NCBI GenBank assembly: GCA_016191795.1
Contig: JACPVK010000116.1
Location: 1-8,240, forward strand
Direction of reading: 5' to 3'
Source: Gammaproteobacteria bacterium
GTDB lineage: Bacteria > Pseudomonadota > Gammaproteobacteria > SZUA-229
Length of the DNA stretch: 8,240 bases
The translations under genes and the position numbers were made by a program. Each line of letters opens with the position of its first letter. The first letter of the stretch is position 1. The notes beneath the pieces are model-generated. The model saw only the letters and a program-made list of their open reading frames with translations, did not search any database and was not told the origin of the DNA. Of the stretch, positions 1-4,545 are shown piece by piece.

Positions 1-1
1 C

Positions 2-1108
2 ACCATTAAAAACATTGAGTGCGCCATTGTTGACCGCGCGTTTGATGAAGGCTGGATTACATCCATGGCACCGGCAAAACGCAGCGGTAAAAAAGTCGCT
101 GTTATTGGCTCCGGTCCAGCAGGCCTGGCCGCGGCCGAACAGTTAAATGCAGCCGGGCATCTGGTTAGCGTATTTGAACGCGCCGATCGCATCGGCGGCC
201 TGTTAATGTACGGCATTCCCAACATGAAACTGGAAAAGAAAATTGTTGATCGCCGCGTACAGCTGATGCGTGATGCCGGCGTAACCTTCAATACCAACGC
301 GGACGTCGGCAAAAATGTCGATGTTAAAAAATTAATGAAAGATTTTGATGCCGTATTGCTGGCAACCGGCGCCACCACCCCTCGCGACTTGCCGATTGAA
401 GGCCGCCAGCTTAATGGCATTCACTTCGCCATGGAATTTTTGACTGCCAATACCAAAAGCCTGCTCGATTCCAATTTAAAAGACGGAAATTATATTTCTG
501 CCAAAGATAAAAACGTGGTGGTCATAGGTGGCGGTGATACTGGCACCGATTGTATCGGCACCTCGTTACGTCACGGCTGCAAATCAGTTGTCAATTTTGA
601 ATTAATGTCGAAACCACCCAAAGAACGCGCCGACAATAATCCATGGCCAGCCTGGCCGCATATTTTTCGCGTGGATTACGGCCACGACGAAGCAACCAAA
701 GTGCAAGGCAGCGATCCACGTACTTACTGCGTGTTGAGCAAAAAATTCACTGGCGATGCCAAAGGCAATGTTACCAGTGTCACCAGCATTGAAGTGGAAT
801 GGAAACCCGATAGCAAAACCGTCCGCATGCAAATGAATGAAATTGCCGGCACCGAAAAAGAATGGAAAGCCGATTTAGTATTACTCGCCATGGGCTTCCT
901 CGGCCCGGAACATTACATCAGCGATGCGCTCGGTATCGAATACGATCCACGTTCAAATTACAAAGCCGAATATGGAAACTACGCCACCAGCATCAAGGGC
1001 GTGTTCGCGGCGGGCGATTGCCGCCGCGGGCAATCACTGGTTGTCTGGGGTATTAATGACGGCCGTGAAGCGGCGGAAAATATTCATCGTTTCTTGATGG
1101 AAAAATAA
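2..1108 (+). CDS. gltD: Glutamate synthase (NADPH) small subunit, C-terminal part, cut by left edge
   Basis: The frame is open from base 2, upstream of the ATG at 65, and that upstream part (TIKNIECAIVDRAFDEGW) matches the conserved region before the flavin domain of GltD, so the true start lies outside the window. The visible 368 residues contain a first dinucleotide motif VAVIGSGPAGLAAA (FAD), the RIGGLLMYGIPNMKL segment, a second nucleotide motif VVVIGGGDTGTDCIG (NADPH), and the C-terminal FAD segment GVFAAGDCRRGQSLVVWGI followed by DGREAA. These are the family's usual elements in the usual order, and the C terminus is complete. The N-terminal cysteine-rich Fe-S region is missing because of the window edge. 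By family knowledge, the subunit takes electrons from NADPH and passes them to the large subunit GltB in glutamate synthesis from glutamine and 2-oxoglutarate in the cytoplasm. No clear terminator follows. Confidence 0.97.
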   Translation, partial: TIKNIECAIVDRAFDEGWITSMAPAKRSGKKVAVIGSGPAGLAAAEQLNAAGHLVSVFERADRIGGLLMYGIPNMKLEKKIVDRRVQLMRDAGVTFNTNADVGKNVDVKKLMKDFDAVLLATGATTPRDLPIEGRQLNGIHFAMEFLTANTKSLLDSNLKDGNYISAKDKNVVVIGGGDTGTDCIGTSLRHGCKSVVNFELMSKPPKERADNNPWPAWPHIFRVDYGHDEATKVQGSDPRTYCVLSKKFTGDAKGNVTSVTSIEVEWKPDSKTVRMQMNEIAGTEKEWKADLVLLAMGFLGPEHYISDALGIEYDPRSNYKAEYGNYATSIKGVFAAGDCRRGQSLVVWGINDGREAAENIHRFLMEK

Positions 1109-1158
1109 CAATTTCGTCAGCGGCATATCCAATCCCGCCGAGTTAGAACACATCATTT

Positions 1159-1180
1159 GTAGGTGCGCCCTTAGGCGCAC
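1159..1180 (+). repeat. REP-like palindrome with GTAG head
   Basis: A GTAG tetranucleotide is followed by a perfect 7-bp stem, GTGCGCC (1163-1169) and GGCGCAC (1174-1180), with a 4-base loop. A GTAG head next to a short hairpin is the layout known for REP elements mobilised by RAYT transposases. It lies about 50 bases after gltD. Confidence 0.7.
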
Positions 1181-1186
1181 AGCTTT

Positions 1187-1206
1187 GTAGGGCGGGTGCA
1201 ACCCGC
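1187..1206 (+). repeat. REP-like palindrome with GTAG head (GCGGGT stem)
   Basis: GTAG at 1187-1190 is followed by the stem GCGGGT (1192-1197) and ACCCGC (1201-1206) with a 3-base loop. It follows the previous palindrome by 6 bases in the same orientation but has a different stem sequence. Confidence 0.7.
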
Positions 1207-1214
1207 GCAGTTAA

Positions 1215-1305
1215 GTAGGATGGGTGAAGTGAAACGTAACCCATCTCTTTTCCTATCAGCGCAACACAGCTATTGATAGGTTTCGCTACGCCGCACCCAT
1301 CCTAC
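1215..1305. repeat. Inverted pair of REP-like elements (GATGGGT stems)
   Basis: The left unit begins GTAGG at 1215 with the stem GATGGGT (1219-1225) and ACCCATC (1239-1245). The right unit is in reverse orientation, with GATAGGT (1275-1281, one mismatch) pairing to ACCCATC (1295-1301) and ending CCTAC at 1305. The two units face each other, and an inner pair CCTATCA (1252-1258) and TGATAGG (1274-1280) adds to the fold. The arrangement resembles a BIME-like double element. A closely related pair lies at 7794-7888. Confidence 0.75.
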
Positions 1306-1566
1306 GGCTACTCTTCCACCTTGATCCCGCTCAGACGGGTTATCCAGCTTTTGAAATACCAGCCCCATAGATTGGCCGCAGAGCACAGCGAAGCCCAAGA
1401 CGCCACTCTGTTTCATCACATCCGGTACCATTCTTGGAAATCTAAAGCCAATCCAGTTTTTTGCTGCTCACAGACTGGGCAAGATGCTGCACAATCTGAT
1501 ACAAAGTACACAGGCACTTACCGCCCGGCAGCCACACGGCGCTGACTGGACAACCAGGGATCAAGA
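1306..1566. other. Non-coding stretch upstream of brnT, nothing recognised
   Basis: No recognisable gene, RNA or repeat is seen here. An open frame runs through on the plus strand and another on the minus strand, but neither translation has a recognisable domain, a credible ribosome binding site or a signal sequence. The promoter of the toxin gene should lie here, but I could not find a convincing -35/-10 pair. A purine-rich AGGGA at 1555-1559 is the likely ribosome binding site for the toxin start at 1567. Confidence 0.5.
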
Positions 1567-1860
1567 ATGCAATATAACTTCGAGTGGGACCCACGCAAGG
1601 CCAAGGCCAATACCTCGAAACATGGCGTAAATTTTGAGCAAGCCGCCGAAGTATTTCTTGATGCGCTGCATATCTCAGTCTTCGATGATGAACACAGCGA
1701 AACCGAAGAACGCTGGGTGACAATCGGCAAAACCCGAAACGGGCGATTACTGGTTGTAGCCCACACCTATACCGAGCATAAGGATCACAGTGCAACACTG
1801 CGTCTTATCTCGGCGCGGGAAGCCACTCCGAACGAACTATGGCAATACGAGGAAACATAA
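1567..1860 (+). CDS. brnT: BrnT-family toxin of a type II toxin-antitoxin system
   Basis: The 97-residue protein has the normal BrnT length and signature. It begins FEWDPRKAKANTSKHGVNFE, continues with AAEVFLDAL, a D-D-E-H segment followed by E-E-R-W, a GKTRNGRLLVVAHTY strand region, and the C-terminal RLISAREATPNELWQYEE segment. BrnT proteins are small RelE-fold ribonucleases that inhibit translation when free of antitoxin. The start at 1567 follows an AGGGA by 7 bases. The antitoxin gene starts two bases after the stop, so the pair is one transcription unit in the toxin-first order usual for brnTA. No frameshift or missing segment is seen, so the toxin is probably intact. Regulation by the toxin-antitoxin complex is expected from the family but no operator was identified. 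Confidence 0.9.
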   Translation: MQYNFEWDPRKAKANTSKHGVNFEQAAEVFLDALHISVFDDEHSETEERWVTIGKTRNGRLLVVAHTYTEHKDHSATLRLISAREATPNELWQYEET

Positions 1861-1862
1861 CG

Positions 1863-2063
1863 ATGAAAAAAGAATACGATTTTTCCAGAGGTACGCGCGG
1901 CAAATTCCACAAGCCGGATGCCACACTCAACCTGCCCGTTTACCTCGATGCCGATGTACTGGATTACATTGCCGCCAAGGCCAAAACAAAAGGCGTTGAA
2001 GTTAACGACATGGTCAATGATTTGCTGCGCAAGGATATCGATTTGATCGAGGGCGTGAAATAA
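1863..2063 (+). CDS. Ribbon-helix-helix antitoxin paired with BrnT (BrnA/CopG type)
   Basis: A 66-residue protein starts at the ATG at 1863, two bases after the toxin stop. This start is preferred over the in-frame ATG at 1839, which lies inside the toxin gene, because GAGGA at 1849-1853 is well placed for 1863 and the resulting N terminus MKKEYDFSRG is typical of such antitoxins. The basic N-terminal part (RGTRGKFHKPD) is followed by a strand, TLNLPVYLDADV, and two helices, LDYIAAKAKTKGVEVNDMVNDLLRKD, which is the ribbon-helix-helix layout. It should bind and neutralise BrnT and repress the operon. Assignment to BrnA proper or to a generic CopG-like antitoxin is not settled from sequence alone. 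Confidence 0.83.
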   Translation: MKKEYDFSRGTRGKFHKPDATLNLPVYLDADVLDYIAAKAKTKGVEVNDMVNDLLRKDIDLIEGVK

Positions 2064-2122
2064 CAAAATCGGCATAATCACCAACCGCAATCCGGATAGT
2101 GAAACAAAATCATAGCCAAATT

Positions 2123-2153
2123 CCCGGATTACACTGCGTTACATCCAGGCTAC
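2123..2153 (-). repeat. REP-like palindrome (CCCGGAT stem, CTAC end)
   Basis: CCCGGAT (2123-2129) pairs with ATCCAGG (2143-2149) with one mismatch, and CTAC follows at 2150-2153, so the GTAG head is on the minus strand. The unit resembles a GTAGCCCGGAT-type repeat that I recall as widespread in proteobacterial genomes. It lies between the antitoxin and the secreted-protein remnant. Confidence 0.6.
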
Positions 2154-2427
2154 GCGCTGCCAGATTCGTTCAAGTTTGCAAACATCATAAGGACGCAACA
2201 ATGCACACACCGCGGTTTATCAACACCCTCCTGATCATGTTCCCCACCCTGCTGTGTTTCACCGGCATCGCCACCGCCGCCGAACAAACCTATGTACGCG
2301 AATACATTTACCAGGCCAGCGAAGCCGACAGCAAATTATCCGCCCGCGCCATTGCCTTGCAGGAAGTCAAACGCACCTGGCCGATTATTGTGGACTGTTC
2401 GATATGGCAATCAGCTCTTGAATGCGG

Positions 2428-2456
2428 TTGCAACACAGAATTAGTTGTACTATATT
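2428..2456 (+). promoter_or_regulatory. Candidate sigma-70 promoter for yafN
   Basis: TTGCAA at 2428-2433 and TATATT at 2451-2456 are separated by exactly 17 bases, close to the sigma-70 consensus. They lie 28 bases upstream of the yafN start, inside the tail of the truncated gene before it. Confidence 0.6.
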
Positions 2457-2476
2457 ATGTACGAACTGACGTACAA
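2445..2476. promoter_or_regulatory. Candidate antitoxin operator with GTAC half-sites
   Basis: TTGTAC (2445-2450) and GTACAA (2471-2476) form an inverted pair, and a further GTAC at 2459-2462 lies between them. The sites overlap the -10 element and the probable transcription start. Phd/YefM-family antitoxins are known to bind palindromes with a TGTACA core, so this is a sensible autoregulatory operator for the yafN product. Confidence 0.55.
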
Positions 2477-2484
2477 GGTGATGT

Positions 2485-2784
2485 ATGACTACACAAGTGA
2501 TGCTGGCCGATGAAACGGTATCAATTTCCGAGTTTCGCAAAAAGCCACAAATCTATTTTACTGACCACCCAATAGCGGTGCTGTCCAACAATCGCACAGC
2601 CGGTTACATCGTGGGTGCCGAGGCATTCGAAGCCATGCTGGCAATCATCCAGCAAAGCCAGCAGGGCGAGACCTTCCCGGGACGCTTCCAGCCAAGTGCC
2701 TCGCGTATGCGCAGCATCACCCAAAAAGCTGAATCACTGCTCATGACACGCAGCAAAAAACAATTACAGACGTTTACTGAATGA
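2485..2784 (+). CDS. yafN: YafN-like antitoxin (Phd/YefM family)
   Basis: The 99-residue product is close to the E. coli YafN length. It shares its order of segments: an N-terminal SISEFRKKPQIYFTDHPIAV part, then LSNNRTAGYIVGAEAFEAML (the DNA-binding/dimerisation domain of Phd/YefM antitoxins), and a C-terminal toxin-binding part FQPSASRMRSITQKAESLL. The start at 2485 follows AAGG (2475-2478). The stop codon overlaps the ATG of the yafO remnant (ATGA at 2781-2784), the tight coupling expected of the pair. Because the toxin downstream is only a 23-codon stub, the gene appears to be a solitary antitoxin. It still has a promoter, operator-like half-sites and an intact frame, so it may still be expressed, perhaps acting on a related toxin elsewhere. 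Confidence 0.88.
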   Translation: MTTQVMLADETVSISEFRKKPQIYFTDHPIAVLSNNRTAGYIVGAEAFEAMLAIIQQSQQGETFPGRFQPSASRMRSITQKAESLLMTRSKKQLQTFTE

Positions 2785-2852
2785 TACGAATCTTTAAGAG
2801 CGCTATTTTGGCCGAACAGTTAACGGTTGATGAGTTAGTGCAACTAGAATAG
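2781..2852 (+). pseudogene. yafO: Truncated yafO toxin remnant (23 codons)
   Basis: Starting on the ATG that overlaps the yafN stop, 23 residues are read before a TAG at 2850-2852. The peptide has a RIFKSAILAEQL segment and then LTVDEL, which aligns with the first part of YafO (RVFKTKLI..QLTAEEL). E. coli YafO is a ribosome-dependent mRNA interferase of about 130 residues, so over 80 percent is missing, including all catalytic residues. Nothing in the following bases resumes the YafO sequence in any frame that I can see. The toxin is therefore inactive. The break coincides with the start of the 2858-2895 segment. Confidence 0.72.
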
Positions 2853-2857
2853 AGGCG

Positions 2858-2895
2858 AGAGGGTCAGGCCTTACATTTGACATTCCATACCTGAC
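2858..2895. other. Possible mobile-element scar at the yafO break
   Basis: This short segment directly follows the point where yafO stops. It holds an inverted pair GTCAGG (2863-2868) and CCTGAC (2890-2895). The GGGTCAGG...TTGACATT style resembles sequence that I recall next to REP-associated transposase genes, but no transposase is present. A weaker partner with a shared GTCAG and CCTTACA is seen at about 7319-7340, upstream of the second intergenic module. Confidence 0.3.
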
Positions 2896-2905
2896 AGAGA
2901 AACCT

Positions 2906-2926
2906 GGTGGGCTGTGCCCACCCTAC
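2906..2926 (-). repeat. REP-like palindrome (GGTGGGC stem, CTAC end)
   Basis: A perfect 7-bp stem, GGTGGGC (2906-2912) and GCCCACC (2916-2922), with a 3-base loop is followed by CTAC. The GTAG head is thus on the minus strand. It stands upstream of module copy A, just as the 7377-7398 palindrome stands upstream of copy B. Confidence 0.7.
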
Positions 2927-2973
2927 AAAAAATCATATACGTTAATACCTTTTTTATTTGCGTGATGCACATG

Positions 2974-3174
2974 GCGCAATCTTTATTGCGCCAAATAAAA
3001 ACATCCGATGCAATGCGCTGCACTTATTGGCACCCTGCATGTCAGCTTACGCGCGTTGACGATTCACTCGTGATTTTTACAGGGTGCGCCCCGTGCGCAC
3101 CAGATGACACAAATAATCAACACGGTGCGCATGACGCACCCTACGAATAAAACAACTGTTACAGGATCACCGTG
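2974..3174 (+). repeat. Intergenic module copy A, carrying RBS and start codon
   Basis: Two blocks match the module at 7482-7577. The core 2974-3038 matches 7482-7545 at about 57 of 65 positions by my hand alignment. The end block 3145-3176 matches 7546-7577 at about 26 of 32 positions and includes AGGA at 3163-3166 and the start codon GTG at 3172. In this copy the two blocks are separated by a 106-base extra segment (3039-3144). The core contains a perfect 9-bp hairpin, TGGCGCAAT (2972-2980) and ATTGCGCCA (2985-2993) with a CTTT loop. A short AT-rich match, TTTTATTTGCGTG, precedes both copies (2952-2964 and 7427-7439). The two modules sit in front of unrelated genes, so the module, not the gene, is the repeated unit. 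Confidence 0.75.
3039..3144. repeat. 106-base segment with two REP-like hairpins inside module copy A
   Basis: This segment is absent from module copy B. It contains the hairpins GGTGCGC (3083-3089) with GCGCACC (3095-3101), and GGTGCG (3124-3129) with CGCACC (3135-3140) ending CTAC. It is bounded by near-identical 9-base direct repeats, GCACCCTGC (3030-3038) and GCACCCTAC (3136-3144). Those repeats fit either an insertion with target duplication or a deletion between short repeats in copy B. Confidence 0.65.
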
Positions 3175-3597
3175 ACAGCCAACAGTTTCACCGAGCTCAA
3201 GAACACTTCGGCCACTGCAAGCGACCTCGCCCTCTTAAACGGCAAAAACGTACGCATTCGCGGCCGCGCCTCGGGCGCTACTTCGGTGATTGCGACCGAA
3301 ATCGAAGATCGCGGTGCCAGTGATCAAGATGCGGATGTGATTCTGCAAGGTGCGGTGCTCAAGGCTGAGGTAATAAATCCGACGTTCAAGATCCTCGGCG
3401 TGACAGTGGATACCAATCTGCTTACCCCAGCAGATTTCCGGGACGTGAACGACATCGCCATCGTTGGCGGACAAACGACATTTTTCAATACCCTCAGCGC
3501 CAATGGTGGGCTGGTAAAGGCAAAAGGCAGGTTGCCAGCTGATGTTGATAACGTACTCGCAGCCGGCACACTGCGTGAAGTAGAACTCGAAGACTGA
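3172..3597 (+). CDS. DUF5666-type protein, C-terminal fragment (probable 5'-truncated gene)
   Basis: The 141-residue product has no signal peptide or lipobox. It contains a segment LNGKNVRIRGRASG...VIATEIEDRG, then ILQGAVLKAEVINPTFKILG, then GLVKAKGRLPADVDN and a C-terminal REVELED. As I recall the family, these match the last repeat and the end of DUF5666 proteins, which are normally exported and several hundred residues long. Here the frame closes at 3148-3150 (TAA), so the upstream part is truly gone. The GTG start and its AGGA lie within the repeated module that also opens the VF530 gene. It could thus be translated as a cytoplasmic fragment, but more likely it is a decaying gene whose 5' end was replaced by the module. 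Function is unknown. Confidence 0.6.
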   Translation: MTANSFTELKNTSATASDLALLNGKNVRIRGRASGATSVIATEIEDRGASDQDADVILQGAVLKAEVINPTFKILGVTVDTNLLTPADFRDVNDIAIVGGQTTFFNTLSANGGLVKAKGRLPADVDNVLAAGTLREVELED

Positions 3598-3605
3598 TGA
3601 TCGAT

Positions 3606-3638
3606 GCAACCCGCCGGGTGCGAAATCCGGCGGGTTGC
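3606..3638. terminator. Strong hairpin, probable terminator after the DUF5666 fragment
   Basis: A perfect 12-bp stem, GCAACCCGCCGG (3606-3617) and CCGGCGGGTTGC (3627-3638), with a 9-base loop begins eight bases after the stop codon. There is no T-run after the stem, so intrinsic termination is likely but not certain. It has no GTAG head, unlike the REP-like units. It also lies downstream of the convergent regulator gene. Confidence 0.6.
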
Positions 3639-3718
3639 TGGATGACTGCAGAAGCAACCAATGATTAACTAACAACTTCGTATGGAAGTCGCTGCAGGTT
3701 GAAGCGGGAATAAACTGG

Positions 3719-4399
3719 TTAACGACAGGAAAGCTTCGCCAGTGCCGCGCGGTCGACAATCTCCACAGTCCCACGCCGCATGCGAATCCAGCCATGTGCT
3801 GAAAATTGTTTGAGATGCCGCGAAACAACTTCACGTGCTGTGCCCAGCTCTGCCGCCAGTTGTTGATGAGTGGTGGTAACCGTGGTTGTTTCCCGGGCAT
3901 TCGCCAGTAACGCCTCGGCGAGTCGTTGATCAATGGCACCCACGGTGACTGCCTCGATGCGGGCGATTAGCTGCGAGATCCGCTCGCCGAGATTGGCAAA
4001 TACAAGCTGCCGAAAATCAGTCGACGATGCCAGCGCTTGCTGAAACTGGTGTGCGCTGATAGCCAGGGCAATGGTTGGTTCTTCGGTAACGCCGGCAGCA
4101 GGGTAATCATTGCCGCCCAGGAGGCACGAAGTGGTGATCACACAAGATTCACCGGGACCCACATGATACAAAACCACATCACGGCCGGTGATCGTGGTGA
4201 GGTAAACACAGACACTGCCCTTGAGCACAAGTAGATAATTCTGGCACATGGCACCGGCATGAAATACCGGTTGCGCCGCCTGGAGCCTGACAATATGTGC
4301 GCTGGCGAGCAGTTGCTGCAAGGCAGGTTCGCGACTGTCCGCCAGCGTGGCAAAGTACTTGTGCAACAGTGTTGTTTTTTCATCCATGGCAAGTGTCAT
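3719..4399 (-). CDS. Crp/Fnr-family transcriptional regulator
   Basis: The 226-residue protein has an N-terminal cyclic-nucleotide-binding-like beta-roll (about residues 30-130) and a C-terminal winged helix. The recognition region, about residues 177-199, reads THQQLAAELGTAREVVSRHL and carries the E..SR contact pattern of Crp/Fnr proteins. The effector domain has cysteines at 52, 64, 86 and 92, two of them in GESCVITTSCLLGG, a motif I recall from a subfamily of unknown ligand. It lacks the N-terminal Cys cluster of FNR and a clear cAMP pocket, so redox or thiol sensing is possible but unproven. The gene is divergent from the heme lipoprotein/porin unit, with 146 bases between the start codons, and probably controls it. 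The start at 4399 has only a weak ribosome binding site, and a second in-frame ATG at 4387 is possible. Confidence 0.87.
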   Translation of the reverse strand: MTLAMDEKTTLLHKYFATLADSREPALQQLLASAHIVRLQAAQPVFHAGAMCQNYLLVLKGSVCVYLTTITGRDVVLYHVGPGESCVITTSCLLGGNDYPAAGVTEEPTIALAISAHQFQQALASSTDFRQLVFANLGERISQLIARIEAVTVGAIDQRLAEALLANARETTTVTTTHQQLAAELGTAREVVSRHLKQFSAHGWIRMRRGTVEIVDRAALAKLSCR

Positions 4400-4447
4400 G
4401 TTCTAACTCAGTTTGTTATGAAATGGTGGAACAGAAATGTTTTCAAC

Positions 4448-4460
4448 GTGACTCAGTCAC
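4448..4460. promoter_or_regulatory. Perfect palindrome in the divergent region, candidate regulator operator
   Basis: GTGACTCAGTCAC is a perfect 13-base palindrome placed 49 bases from the regulator start and 85 bases from the lipoprotein start. It reads GTGA-N5-TCAC, similar to but one base shorter than the GTGA-N6-TCAC half-site layout of Crp. An overlapping TCACTGATCAC follows to 4467. Binding by the divergent Crp/Fnr protein is inference. No convincing -35/-10 pair was found on either side. Confidence 0.45.
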
Positions 4461-4545
4461 TGATCACTAATGTCGACTTATGCGAATCTCTTTGTCAAGG
4501 ATAAGCGTTGCTAAAAGAAGCAGCCGCTACAAAGAGGATATAGAT

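Larger units (their letters stand above)
2201..2488 (+). pseudogene. N-terminal remnant of a secreted protein, truncated by the yafN region
   Basis: A good ribosome binding site (AAGGA, 2189-2193) precedes the ATG at 2201. The translation begins with a clear Sec signal peptide with a hydrophobic core (FINTLLIMFPTLLCFTGIA) and a likely cleavage after ATAA. The mature part EQTYVREYIYQASEADSKLS, then ARAIALQEVKR, resembles the N terminus of a family of longer exported hypothetical proteins. After about base 2377 the similarity I recognise ends, and the frame runs through the yafN promoter and stops at 2488, four bases into yafN. The 95-residue product is therefore probably a broken gene whose 3' part was lost when the toxin-antitoxin segment arrived, rather than a real small protein. 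The open frame extends upstream to 2099, but the part before 2201 has no signal-like start. Family identity is from memory and uncertain. Confidence 0.6.

Noticed and set aside
1159..1305. CRISPR array suggested by several short repeats in a row
   Set aside because: The units are palindromes of differing stems and orientation with irregular spacing. There are no repeated direct units or spacers of constant size.
1273..1545. A 90-residue open frame upstream of brnT
   Set aside because: It starts inside a REP-like unit, has no good RBS and shows no recognisable domain.
1442..1798. A 118-residue open frame on the minus strand opposite brnT
   Set aside because: It is antisense to a clear BrnT gene over most of its length and shows no domain or RBS.
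2972..3176. Module copy A as an integron attC site or a riboswitch
   Set aside because: No attC core triplets (GTTRRRY type) and no recognisable riboswitch core are seen. The match to copy B supports a repeat, but the hairpins alone do not support a ligand-binding RNA.
3235..3939. A 234-residue open frame on the minus strand
   Set aside because: It runs antisense to the DUF5666 fragment and overlaps the well-supported Crp/Fnr gene in another frame. Its composition is rich in Trp, His and Cys, with no recognisable domain.
4492..4517. TTGTCA with a downstream TAAAAG as a promoter for the heme operon
   Set aside because: The spacing is only 14 bases and the -10 match is poor.
4480..4545. Upstream in-frame extension of the heme lipoprotein
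   Set aside because: It would add 22 charged residues before a perfect lipoprotein signal. The RBS at 4533-4539 supports the start at 4546.
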